From assembly GCF_000002425.4 (NCBI RefSeq), contig NC_037270.1:12879106-12943105 (forward strand): a stretch of DNA of 64,000 nucleotides. Direction: 5' to 3'. Every line of letters starts with the position of its first letter. Within the stretch, counting starts at the first letter, position 1. A program made the position numbers and the translations under genes. Source of the stretch: Physcomitrium patens. Lineage: Eukaryota > Streptophyta > Bryopsida > Funariales > Funariaceae. The notes under the pieces are model-generated. The model searched no databases. It was not told where the DNA came from and saw only the letters and a list, made by a program, of their open reading frames with translations. Of this stretch, positions 40,321 through 50,999 are shown one piece after another.

Positions 40321-41404
40321 AAAGTGGTGAACCCGATGTGAAAGCTTGAAGAGGAAGGTATTAGATTTTGTTTGATTTTATTTTTATTTTTATTTTATGA
40401 AAAACGAAAATAAAAAATTTTGAAGGATTTTTGGGAGGAGTTTCTAGTAGAGGTTCTTCTAAAGGACAAGGTATGCACATGGATCCGTCTATTGCTAGTA
40501 TGTTTCAAGCCTTCTCATTATCAATACAGCAATAGCAAAGCAATGATCGAAAGGAAGCTTTGGCAACCAAACCATTGTAAGCAGTGGTCAATAAAATTGA
40601 TCAATTTGATGGGAGGAATATTTCAAGGTATTTAAGATGTTATGTTCGTAAAATAGAATTAAATCATATTTCTGAGAAGAAAATGGTTGAATTATTTAGA
40701 CTTGCCACGGTACCGGAGATAAGAGACCACATTATATCGATTACGGATCGTTATAGAAATTCATGGGAGGTTTTTTTACATGCATTGAAAGATGAATATT
40801 TCTTGGAAGATGCTGATCGCGTTACTAAGAAGTTGTTTCTGGAATGGATTGAACGGCCCAATAAGAATTTACAAGCAACAAAGCTACTAAGGGAATTTGA
40901 GAGGCAGTACTCTCAATTATCGAAGGTAGAAAAATTGACATTGGAGCCGAACAAAGTTGATCTATTTCTTCAAGCTGTAGATGGAAAATTACAAGAGAAA
41001 TTAGAATTCCTCCTTGAAGACAAAGAAGAAGATGAAGGATTGACAACAAAGTCGAAGAACGTTGAAGATGCGGTGGGATTGCTTACAAAAAGAGAAAGGA
41101 GGAAGGATAGGAGCAATATTCCAAAAACAGTACAAGCACCCAAAGCTCCAGTACGTACAACACCACCAACAATGCCTACAGTTCAACCTTCGAGATCCTT
41201 ATCAAAGAAAGCAGGTATGGAGATGGAAGAAATTATACGAGGAATGCGAGATCTTCAAATCAAATTGGTAAGACTTAAAGAGAATACTTCTACAAACAAT
41301 TCCAAGAATATTTCAAAACAATGATATGTACAAAGATGCATTTGGTGTGATGACGCTTCACACACTAGAAAAGATTGCAATAAATTTATGTCAGGGACAT
41401 ATTT

Positions 41405-41700
41405 CTTAGAACTTTTTAGAGAGAAGTTTCTAGGAACTTCTAGAAAACAAGCCTCTGGAACCTTCTAGAAGAGAAGCCTCTAGAACCTTTTAGAGAGAAG
41501 TTTCTAGAAGCTTCTAGAGAGGAAGTCTCTAGAACCTTCTAGAAGAAAAGTTTCTAGAAACTTCTAGAAAGGAATCTCCTAGAACTTTCTAGAAGCTTCC
41601 TAGTTAATAGAAGTAGCTCGAGAAGTTTCTAGAACCTTCTCGAAAGGAAGCCTCTGGATCCTTCTAGAAGCTTCTTAGTTAATAGAAGTAGCTCGAGAAG
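41405..41700 (+). promoter_or_regulatory. Heat-shock-element array in the C2 LTR
   Basis: Nine exact TTCTAGAA palindromes plus several one-base variants. They are spaced so that GAA and TTC alternate with two-base gaps (for example GAACCTTCTAGAAGAGAAG), which is the consensus binding site of heat-shock factors. The array ends directly upstream of the TATA box. Heat-induced LTR promoters of this type are known from the copia element ONSEN in Arabidopsis. Heat response here is inferred. Confidence 0.75.
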
Positions 41701-41715
41701 CTTCCTAAGTAGGAG

Positions 41716-41723
41716 TATATATA
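41716..41723 (+). promoter_or_regulatory. C2 LTR TATA box
   Basis: TATATATA, 32 bases upstream of the A at 41748 that would start the 11-base self-complementary segment. It is conserved in C1 and in the 3' LTR. Confidence 0.75.
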
Positions 41724-41727
41724 GGAA

Positions 41728-41755
41728 TCGAGGCTGAAGAGTTCTTCAGTCTCGA
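41728..41755 (+). other. 13-bp palindrome across the predicted C2 start site
   Basis: TCGAGGCTGAAGA (41728-41740) and TCTTCAGTCTCGA (41743-41755) form an inverted repeat with one G-T pair and a 2-base spacer. The predicted start at 41748 lies in the right arm. Confidence 0.75.
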
Positions 41756-41885
41756 CAACACATCTCTTGGAGTTCTAGCTCACCTTTCTGGTGTTGTTCT
41801 TGTACTCATCTGTTTAATCTAGTTCTGTCACTTCTTCTTGAACTTCTTGTTAGATTTCAAGTCTGTATTTTGTGTCCGTGACAGT

Positions 41886-41896
41886 TTGTCGAGACT
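41886..41896 (+). other. C2 candidate self-priming site
   Basis: TTGTCGAGACT, two bases after the 5' LTR, is the exact reverse complement of AGTCTCGACAA (41748-41758), the predicted first 11 bases of the transcript. No tRNA-like TGG site is at this position. In Tf1 of fission yeast the same geometry (11 bases at the RNA 5' end pairing next to the LTR) primes reverse transcription. Confidence 0.65.
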
Positions 41897-41937
41897 ACAC
41901 TAACTTGAGATATCAGAGTTAGTTCTTTCTTAATAGA

Positions 41938-42115
41938 GTGTGGATTACCCCTCTACTTGAAGGTATATTAGCATTTTTAAAGGTTGCGGATTACCCTCCT
42001 CTAAACTGATACTTCTTTTGTTACAATATTGGAGTCTTATTCTTCTTGGAGAGAGTGGATTACCCTTCTTCTTGAAATTCTTAAGGCGTTTTATAGGTTG
42101 TGGATTACCCTCCTA
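41938..42115 (+). repeat. C2 leader repeats (GGATTACCC motif)
   Basis: Four copies of GGATTACCC (near 41941, 41988, 42057 and 42102) lie in the leader before gag, alternately preceded by GAG(A/T)GT- and GGTTG-type sequence. Their conservation with C1 and D suggests a role in the RNA; which one is unknown. Confidence 0.6.
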
Positions 42116-42162
42116 TAAACCAATATTGCCTCTTGTAGAGTCATTTTTGTCCTTCTTTTAGA

Positions 42163-43180
42163 ATGGCCGGAGGTCAAGACATTAGTATGACAGAAAGTTC
42201 GGAGTCTAAGTTAGATGCTATTATGAATGCCTTCGCTACGTTATCACAAAGAACTGCAGAGATTGAAGGAGTGGTGGCAAGGCTTCATAATGATGGAGTA
42301 TCTGGGATAGCACAATCTAAACTACACCAGCCTCAAATTTCGGCACTTGGAGAAACAACTTTACCTCAGGTTCGACAAGAACCACTAGTTCTACAACATA
42401 AGGAGCCTCGAGTTAGCCTTCCAGATAAGTTTGATGGAGCACGTTCCAAGTTTCGAGGATTCGTCAATCAAATCAGGTTGATAACAGTTTTATAGCCCCA
42501 ACGATATCCAACGGAGGAGTCACGTGTTGGGCTTGTTGGAACCTTACTTACATGACAAGCTCTATCATGGTTTGCTCCTTAGTTTGAGAAACGATCATCC
42601 ATATTAAACAACTTCGAAACCTTTTTGGAAGCATTTGCGGAAGCATTTGGTGAACACGATAAGGTTCGATGGGCTACAACAAAGATCCGGTCGCTACGAC
42701 AAAGGATGCATTCTACATCAGTCTATGCTTCGGATTTGAGGCAATTAGTATGCGACATCAATTGGAATGAAGAAGCGTTGATGAGTCAATTCTATTGGGA
42801 TTTAAGAGATGATGTGAAGGATTTGCTGTTAATTCTTCCCGATCCACGAACGCTCAATGAAGCCATTAGCCAAGCTGTGAAGTGCGATAATCACCTATTC
42901 CAACGTCGCTAAGATCAACGCTCAAGACAACATACAATTTGCCATGCTCCAACTATATCGGCAAGCGGTGTGAATTCGCATTCAGAGGTAGAAGACATGC
43001 AAATTGATGCGGTACGTATCAAATCTCTTACTATAGAAGAAAAAAAACGACGTATGGAAGAAAATTTATGCTTGTATTGCGGTGGAAAAGGCCACAAAGT
43101 TGGAAACTGCCCCAAAAAGCAAAATCGAGGCATAGTCAAGACTAGGGGAGTATTTGTTCAAGAAAACGAAGATGCCTAGC
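42163..43180 (+). mobile_element. C2 gag region
   Basis: It opens with MAGGQDISMTESSESKLDAI, followed by a retrotransposon gag core (PDKFDGARSKFRGF; LRQLVCDINWNEEALMSQF) and a CCHC zinc knuckle (CLYCGGKGHKVGNC, about 43.07-43.11 kb). Gag would form the particle and bind the RNA. It is part of a broken fossil. Confidence 0.85.
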
Positions 43181-43299
43181 CATAGTAGGAACCGTGCGGC
43201 TGGACAATGAAATATCCCAACAATAATCAGGTTCCTTTCTTTCTGCCCAACTTGTACTTTGTTTTACAATCTCTCTGTTTATCAGCCCTCAAAAACTGA

Positions 43300-43700
43300 G
43301 AACCTTAGCACTACTAGACTCAGGAGCATCTGCTTGTTTTTTAGACGAAGAATTTACAAAGTGTCATAAGATCCCTTTAGTACAAAAATCAAAACCTGTT
43401 CATGTTGAGGTCATAGATGGGCGACCTTTATTGTCTGGTAGCATCACCCACGAATCAAAACCTATAGAAGTAACATTTAAAGACCATAGTAGTCATATTA
43501 TTTTTAATATTATTAGAACCCCATCAAATCCTATTATTCTTGGTCTTTCTTGGTTGGAAAAACATAATCCATTGATAGATTGGAGGTTGCGGAAGATGAC
43601 TTTTTCCACAAAACCATCCAAGAAAAAACCTAGTAAAAAACCTCGAAAAATAAATCCTTATTCATTGAAGCAAGAGCGTTTATAAGATCATCTAAGGAAG
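43300..43700 (+). mobile_element. C2 protease region
   Basis: Retropepsin-like, with LLDSGASACFLD as active-site loop and ILGLSWLEKHNP downstream. Confidence 0.75.
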
Positions 43701-43779
43701 GCACTCCATTTGTCATTTATGCGGCTCCAACTACCGAGGAGAAGATTTCAACAGCAAGTATACCGGAGCAATGTAAAGA

Positions 43780-45100
43780 TTTTGAAGACGTGTTTCAAAA
43801 GAAGAACGCCGACATACGATCGGAACACCGACCATATGATTGTGCCATAGACTTGCAAGAAGGAGCACAACCACCTTTTGGCCCAATCTACAATCTATCA
43901 CAAATGGAGTTGGCAGAGTTACGAAAGTACATCGACAAGAATCTAGCCAAGAACTTCATTCGTCATTCAAAATCATCAGCTGGAGCACCCATCTTATTTG
44001 TGAAGAAGAAAGATGGATCATTACGGATGTGTGTGGACTATCGAGGCCTCAACAAGATAACAAAGAAAAATCGTTACCCATTACCCTTGATTTCTAGTTT
44101 CTTAGAACAACTTGGACGTGCGAAGATCTTTACAAAAATTGATCTAAAGAGAGCTTATAATCTCGTACGAATCAAGGAAGGAGATGAGTGGAAGACGGCA
44201 TTTCGTACAAGGTATGGTCATTTCGAATATAATGTCATGCCTTTTGGTCTTATCAATGCTCCAGCGGTTTTCCAACATATGATGAATGACATCTTTCGAG
44301 AATACCTCGACCATTTTGTTGTCATCTACTTGGACGATATTCTAATATTCTCTAAAAATGAGGAAGAGCATGAGGAGCATGTTTGTTTGGTCTTGGAGAA
44401 ACTACACAAGCGAGGACTATATGCCAAATTAGAAAAGTGTTTATTTCACCAAACGGAGATGGAATTTTTGGGGTTCATTGCAACTACAGAAGGTTTGAAG
44501 ATGGACCCCAAGAAAGTAGAAGCAATCATGTCTTGGGAGGTTTCGAAGATGGTTAGAGACGTACAATGCTTTCTTAGTTTTGCTAACTTCTATCGGATCT
44601 TCATCAAGAATTATTCTCAAGTTGCTGCTCCTCTCACTCGATTAACATGCAAGGATAAGTTGGAATGGGGACCTTTGGCGGAGAAGGCGTTTCAAGATTT
44701 GAAGACAGCATTTACTACAGCTCCAATTTTGGTACATCCAAACTTTACAAAGGCCTTCTATTTAGTAACTGATGCTTCAGATTTTGCTTTGGGAGCTGTG
44801 CTTTCACAAATGAGTGAAGATAAGAAGCTCCATCCAGTTGCATTCTATTCTCGAAAGTTCTTTGCTGCTGAAATCAATTATGAGATCGATGATAAGGAAC
44901 TTCTTGCTATAGTGGATTCTTTCAAAGAATGGCGTCACTTTCTTGAAGGAGCTGCACATCCAGTAACCGTATATACGGATCACAAGAATTTGGAGTATTT
45001 CATGACGGCTCGAGTTTTAAATCGGCGTCAAGCTCGGTAGAATATGTCGCTATCTAGATTCGACTTTGTTATCACTTATCAACCTGGAAGGCAGCAAGGA
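43780..45100 (+). mobile_element. C2 reverse transcriptase and RNase H region
   Basis: RT motifs appear in the usual order: [41 protein letters not shown] and the catalytic YLDD. RNase H follows with LVTDASDFALGAVLSQ and YTDHKNLEYF. Family length is as expected. Confidence 0.9.
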
Positions 45101-46290
45101 CTATCCGATGCTTTATCAAGGAGATCGTATCTTGCACCAAAGGTTGGAGAAGCAGCGTTTGATCAACAATGTACAACGTTATTGAAGCCAGAGAGATTTC
45201 AACTTTGTGCTACTATTGTATCATTTGATGCTGACTTCCTAAACCAGGTACGTGCTATGACCATTAAAGATTCAGTAGCCATTGATATCAAGCAACGTAC
45301 CAATGACGACAAGTTCAAGGTGGAGGGAGATCTTTTATACTTTGAAGAGCGATTGTACATTCCAAAAGGACTAGCACGACTCCGAGTTCTTCAATCTCGC
45401 CATGACTTTCCAGCTATGGGACATTTTGGATTCAACAAGACCTTGGAGCTTATTTCCCGAGATTTTTGGTGGCCCCAAATATGGAAGGATGTGAAAGATT
45501 TTGTCCTCTCTTGTGACATCTGTTCAAGATCAAAGAATCCTCGGCATCGCCCTTATGGACTTCTACAGCCATTGCCAAATCCACGTCGACCATGGTCTTC
45601 AATTTCTATGGACTTCATCACGAACTTGCCATCATCAAACTCATTTGACAGCATCTTTGTCGTGGTAGATCGGCTTACGAAGATGGCACACTTTGTTCCT
45701 TGTAAGAAGACATCGTCCAGTGAAGTCACAACAAGACTCTTTCTCGATAATGTGTATCGATATCATGGACTACCAGATGATATCATATCAGATCGAGGTA
45801 CCCAGTTCGTGTCAAAGTTTTGGAGATCTCTCTTTGGGATATTGAAGGTGGATATCAAGCTTACTTCAGCTTTTCATCCTCAAACAGATGGCCAAACGGA
45901 ACGGGTGAACCAAGTCTTGGAGCAGTACTTACGATGCAGCATCAACTATCAGCAAGACGATTGGACTGCATATCTACCGCTAGTCGAGTTTGTACATAAC
46001 AACACCCTCCATGCGTCGACTCAACAAACACCATTCTTTTCCAACTATGGGTATCATCCGAAGCTTGATTTATTGAGTCCGTCAACAAATAACAATCCAG
46101 CAGCTGAAGGATTTGCGAAGCAACTATCACAGCTTCAAACTATGTTGAAGCTTCAATTACAATCCGCTCAAGAATCCTATAAGACGTCTGCAGATAGATT
46201 TCGGAATCCAACACCTACTTTCAAAGTTGGAGACAAAGCCTGGCTTCTTCGACGAAATATCAAGACCAAGCGACCATGTGATAAGTTGGA
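45100..46290 (+). mobile_element. C2 integrase region
   Basis: HHCC zinc-binding segment (GHFGFNKTLELI to CDICSRSK), then the DDE core: the first Asp in SMDFITNLP, the second in ISDRGTQFVS and the Glu in HPQTDGQTERVNQVLEQ. A basic GPY-like C-terminal part leads into the chromodomain. Confidence 0.9.
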
Positions 46291-46640
46291 CTATTGAAGA
46301 TTGGGACCATTTATCATCCAGAAGCAAATTAATCCAGTGGCATACCGGCTGGAGTTACTGGCTTGTATGAAGGTACATCCAGTCTTTTATGTTTCTCTGT
46401 TGGAACCTTATCGAGAGTCATCTTTTCTTGGAAGAGTACAATGTCCGCCACCTAGTATTGAAATCGAAAACCACAAAGAATACGAGGTTGAAAAGGTATT
46501 GGATTCACGGCGAAGGTGGGGAAAGTTAGAATATCTTGTTCATTGGTGCGGCTATGACATTAATGAGCAAACGTGGGAGCCAGCTGAAAATCTTGCGAAT
46601 GCGCCACAAAAGGTACAGGAGTTTCATCAATGACATCCCG
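46290..46640 (+). mobile_element. C2 integrase tail with chromodomain
   Basis: The GPFII-type segment is followed by a chromodomain ([31 protein letters not shown]). Chromodomains of this group are thought to steer integration toward modified histones. This makes the element a chromovirus. Confidence 0.9.
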
Positions 46641-46907
46641 ATAAACCTAAATCAATTCGATGATAGCTTCTTTCTGAAGCTTGTTCTCCCAACAATATAA
46701 GAAAAGGGGAGATCACCGGAAAATTCATAGTTGATGTAGTTATTTTCTCCAAGATAGATCGTAGTTTGGTCTTTTGATATAGATAGCTAAGAGATAGATA
46801 CTATGCCAGTCAGAGTATTGCAACCGAGTAGCTCATGAAGGCGACCCCAAGATGAAGAACTACATGTACCACGACGACAACGGAAGATACCGAGTAACCG
46901 ATCACTG

Positions 46908-47132
46908 GTGATTGTATTTGAGATCGAGCCTGCTTACGATGGTCAACGAGAAGGCGTATTTGCAGGACAATTTCACAATGAGGACACGAAAGTTTATGCT
47001 TGGTCAGAAGTCGAAGGCGTGGGCCACTACCGTTGGCTTCAAGGGTCGATGAACCACTTGCCTCGTGAACAACAAATGGAGTTCATAGCAGAAGTTATGC
47101 GACAGATCTTCATTTTCTTGCGTTGGTACTGA
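46908..47132 (+). other. Extra reading frame after the C2 chromodomain
   Basis: Open for about 74 codons just upstream of the purine tract and 3' LTR. It contains GHYRWLQGSMNHLPREQQ, related to EHYRWLRGPINHLRREQR in D2 (15463-15885). C and D differ strongly elsewhere, so keeping this frame suggests a function while the families were active. No recognised domain. Confidence 0.6.
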
Positions 47133-47160
47133 TCAACAACATTGCTTCTCAGAGACCTCG

Positions 47161-47176
47161 AAGCAAAAGGAGGGGG
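47161..47176 (+). other. C2 polypurine tract
   Basis: AAGCAAAAGGAGGGGG immediately before the 3' LTR, the expected plus-strand primer. Confidence 0.8.
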
Positions 47177-47674
47177 TGATATTAGGGACATATTTCTTAG
47201 AACTTTCTAGAGAGAAGTTTCTAGAACCTTCTAGAAAACAAGCCTCTAGAACCTTTTAGAAGAGAAGCCTCTAGAACCTTTTAGAGAGAAGTTTCTAGAA
47301 GCTTCTAGAAAGGAAGTCTCTAGAACCTTCTAGAAGAGAAGTTTCTAGAAACTTCTAGAAAGGAATCCCCTAGAACTTTCTAGAAGCTTCCTAGTTAATA
47401 GAAGTAGCTCGAGAAGTTTCTAGAACCTTCTAGAAAGGAAGCCTCTAGAACCTTCTAGAAGCTTCTTAGTTAATAGAAGTAGCTCGAGAAGCTTCCTAAG
47501 TAGGAGTATATATAGGAATCGAGGCTGAAGAGTTCTTCAGTCTCGACAACACATCTCTTCGAGTTCTAGCTCACCTTTTTGGTATTGTTCTTGTACTCAT
47601 CTATTTAATCTAGTTCTGCCACTTCTTCTTGAACTTCTTGTTAGATTTCAAGTCTGTATTTTGTGTCCATGACA
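47177..47674 (+). repeat. C2 3' LTR (498 bp)
   Basis: TGATATTAGGGACAT to CCATGACA. It has eleven exact TTCTAGAA units, with the same TATA and palindrome as the 5' LTR. It is followed by ATTTA. Confidence 0.93.
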
Positions 47675-49370
47675 ATTTAATAATATGATACAGCAAGAAA
47701 TTATTTGCTGGAAAGATGGAAAGATAGCATTAAAAGATAGGGAGGATCTTCTTCAAATCAATTTTGGCAAGGAAAGAATGAGAGCATTAGTTCAAGATTA
47801 CCTAAAAGAGCGCAAAACAGTAGCACGAGAAAGTGCAAGTTATGGTGCTAGAGTAGATGATGACCTTGGTAGAAGAATGGAAAGTAGTGAGTTTTGGGCT
47901 TCTGCCATTTCTACAATGCAAGAAGGAAAATTACCTCGAGAAGCATTATTGAGGACTGCAGCTACAATATGAGGTGCAACAGGTTGGGAGGATCCTGTTG
48001 AGTCTCTTTCATTTCATGCATATATTACTAAGAGCCAACATGAAGCTTTGATGGAAGAAAAGAGACGAGGAAATTTTGATGATACCAGAGAAGGAAATTC
48101 TTCTAAGAGGAAAACTCGAGGAGACAAGGCTCAGGAGGCAGCTCCACAAGAATTGCCTATAAAGGATACCTCAGCATTATTGGAAGAAAAAACAAGGGAG
48201 ACAAAAGATAAGGGCAAATCAATTGCTTATAAGCTACTTTCTGACATTGAAGCGGCAACAAATTTGAAAGGGATGTTGGAAGAACGTATATTAAACGCTA
48301 AGGTGGAATTCACATTGAAAGAAGTCTTGGGAATTGCAAAGAAGGAGTTTCATGATGTTATCATTGACAGCATTAAGCGAAAGAGGCAATTAATGGGCAA
48401 AACTGGAATGAGTCATGCTATTGATGCAAGAATATATAAAGATGAAGAAGAGGTTGATATTAGTTACAAGCAACCAACAAATGAAAAAAATGGGTATAAT
48501 CAACGAGTACGTTTCGAAGATTATAGTGATAAGGAAATGGAAACTTTGAGCCATTATACTCGAAAGCATTGGACACTGAGGTATTGGTGAAAGTAGGAGA
48601 TATAGAAGAACCAATTGTTGCTTTAGTCGACCATGGTTCTGAAATAAATCTCATGTCTAAAGATCTTTATAAGAAGCAAAAATGGCCAATTGATATGGAA
48701 CATAGATGGATAATTCGAGCAGCTAATAACACACGGGACTAATTATATGGAGCTTGTCCAGATGTCAAGATTCGGATTGGGGATGTTGCGACGGAGCAAC
48801 ATTTCTTTGTTCAAGATACAACGTCTTATCCGTTGATTTTAGGACAACCTTATATTACGGCAACACGGATGGAAACAAAAGTACTTGACGATGGTTCTGC
48901 TTATCCAAGGGTACATAGCAAAGATAGGAGGAAAGCTGTACAATTTCTAACAGTACCTCCTAACCATGAACGGAATCGAGATAGGTTGAGGGAGAAACCA
49001 TTGCCAAAGATTGTTGAAAGATTTAAGGATTTTGGGAAGGTACCACTGTAAAGCGAGATTATGGAGGTACAAAAGAGGAGGTACTCTTGCGAGATGAAGG
49101 TGCCTTTGATGCGAGTTTTATTGATATTTTGGAGAATAGAAATATTATGTGTAAGAAAGTTGATGATTTTAAAAGAAAAGAAAGAAAAAGATTATATAAT
49201 ATTGAAGGAGAATTACGCAAGTTAGGTATGTAGCAAGAAGATGAAAGTGATTTGGATAATGAAGGTGACGAAGATGAACTGAACAAAGATGTAGAGAATA
49301 TATTCTAAATCAAATAGCAATTGGGTAAATTGGTGCATACCGGAGGATGCACAGGTTCAGAGGAGGTGGA

Positions 49371-50598
49371 TGTCGTGTTGTAATACGAGTATACCGTGAA
49401 AATATAAAGAAACAGGACTTTTATTAATGTTCAATTACCTCAAATATTGGGAGCAACGACCAATTCCAGTGCAAATATTGAGTGACCATGTTCAGTCCCC
49501 CCGTTACAGTCAGCCGGAGCATACTGAAATGCTCCGTTCGATTCCAATAACGGGAGCCAGCAGAAAGGAGAAGGACCAATTCAACGACGGGTGAGCCTGG
49601 TTCGAAGAGCCAATTGGAACCAATTTCAAGACATCCAATCCAGGTCTTATCCAATATGAGACTTGAATTGGTCAGGCAACCCAATGAGGTCCAATTGTGG
49701 AAACATCCAGGTCTTACTACGGGCCTCTTAGCCAATATGAAACCTGAATTGATCGGGCAACTCAATGTGGTCCCGATTACGGGGTTTCGATTCTGTTTCA
49801 GGTTGTCCTGTTCTCTATGCCATTTCAGAGAACGTTGTATTCGGTAAAATGATCTCTTAAAGGTAAAAATGAAGGAGAAAGCTCTGACGGCGGAATCAAT
49901 TTCAGATCCAAGGCGGAAGATTGAAGAAATTCAGTGGCTAGGGTTTGAAAGAGGGGAGAATTAGGGTTAAAGGAAAGAATTAGGATTAAAGGGGAGGATA
50001 GGTTAAGAAATGGGGGAGGAGAGAATAAGTTTTGGGATTTTGAAGAGGATCGAAGAGCTAGCTTCATGCTTCGAGAAGGGGAAAAAAGACAGAGAATTGG
50101 GTTTTTTTTTCTCTTCATAGAGTTTTGGGAAGACATAAGCAATCATTGCTGAATAGTCAAAGTGTTGTAATGATGAATTGGGATTTTTAATGAAGTGGGT
50201 TTGATTACTCTTGACTGTTTTGTGAAATCCAAGTTACGTCTGTGATTGAAGAATTAAAATGGTGTCTATAGGATTGAGTATGCGAAGTGAATGAAATTTA
50301 TTGGATTAATCTAACAAGACAGTCAGTGGATACAAGATTGTGAGTATAAAGCGGTATCGAAGATTAGCAGATTGAGTTGTTCGGGATTCTCTGTAATATC
50401 TAAAAACCTACCGACTGGGGCAAAAAGGACTTCAGCGAGCAGTCGAAGGGCATTCGTATAGATTTACGGTGTATTCTTGCAGTCGTTTATATTCCAACAG
50501 TCAAAAACCGATAGACTGCTTGAATATTGGTGAATCTCCATACTACCTTCTACAGCCAGACCCCTGACTCGTTCTCGAGCAGGAAAGCACGTAATATG
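49371..50598 (+). repeat. B4 3' LTR
   Basis: It starts TGTCGTGTTG after a purine-rich tract. Its right edge is blurred because the last bases resemble the D chromodomain sequence it interrupts. Confidence 0.75.
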
Positions 50599-50950
50599 AT
50601 ACCGCGCCAATGGATAAGATATTCTAATTTATTTCGGCGTTGCCTTGAATCTAGGACTTCTTCTACTTCTAACTCTTTATTATTGTGTACTTCTATAGGA
50701 GGAGGTGGAGCTTGTCGTCTTCTTGGTATGTCCACTGTCTTGTATGGTTCAAGAAGAGACACGTGGAATACTGGATGGATTTTTATTGACTCCGGTAGAT
50801 GTAAACGATATGCAACTGGATTGATTTGTGCAGAAATAGAAAATGGTCTCAGCCTTCGATAGTCCAACTTGTCACAAGGACGAGTGGCCTTGATATTGCG
50901 ATGAAGTAGCCATATCTTATCACCCAAGATGAATGATGGTTGTTCCTTTC
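50599..50950 (-). mobile_element. D integrase tail and partial chromodomain
   Basis: On the minus strand: DKLDYRRLRPFSISAQINPV, then SLLEPYKTVDIPRRRQ and the beginning of a chromodomain (ELEVEEVLDSRQRRNKLEYL). The remainder is replaced by the B4 LTR. Confidence 0.8.
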
Positions 50951-50999
50951 GATAGACATCCGTATTGACCTTTTGTTGTTCTTGAGCCTCTTTTAACTA

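Larger units (their letters stand above)
41389..41883 (+). repeat. C2 5' LTR (495 bp)
   Basis: TGTCAGGGACAT to CCGTGACA. The U3 part is dominated by TTCTAGAA repeats (to about 41700), followed by TATA and a short R/U5. Confidence 0.93.
41389..47674 (+). mobile_element. C2: nearly complete family C chromovirus
   Basis: 5' LTR 41389-41883 (495 bp), internal region 41884-47176, 3' LTR 47177-47674 (498 bp). The target duplication ATTTA flanks it (41384-41388 and 47675-47679) inside B4 gag; comparison with B3 and B5 shows the uninterrupted site. Gene order is gag with zinc knuckle, protease, RT, RNase H, integrase, chromodomain, extra reading frame. The LTRs differ at about 17 positions by eye (about 3%), suggesting an age around one to two million years at 1.3e-8 per site per year. 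It looks almost whole with about six breaks. Family features resemble Tcn1-like chromoviruses known from mosses and fungi; that placement is inference. Confidence 0.93.
39107..50598 (+). mobile_element. B4: family B deletion derivative interrupted by C2
   Basis: 5' LTR 39107-40320 (shared with B3), primer-binding region, gag (40.4-41.38 kb and, after the C2 insertion, from 47.68 kb), protease (about 48.6-49.05 kb), then the extreme 3' end and a 3' LTR (49371 to about 50598). The polymerase and integrase portion is absent, so this copy could never have been autonomous in this form. Its 3' LTR runs into the D chromodomain near 50598. Confidence 0.85.

Noticed and set aside
41912-41925. iMet-type tRNA primer site (GATATCAGAG resembles TGGTATCAGAG)
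   Set aside because: It lies nearly 30 bases from the LTR end, starts without TGG and matches only in part. The adjacent 11-base self-complement fits better, though the resemblance in C1 and D is noted.
41389-47674. C2 as a living element or as host genes
   Set aside because: It has LTRs, a target duplication and a standard gag-pol order, and it is broken in several places, so it is a fossil retrotransposon.
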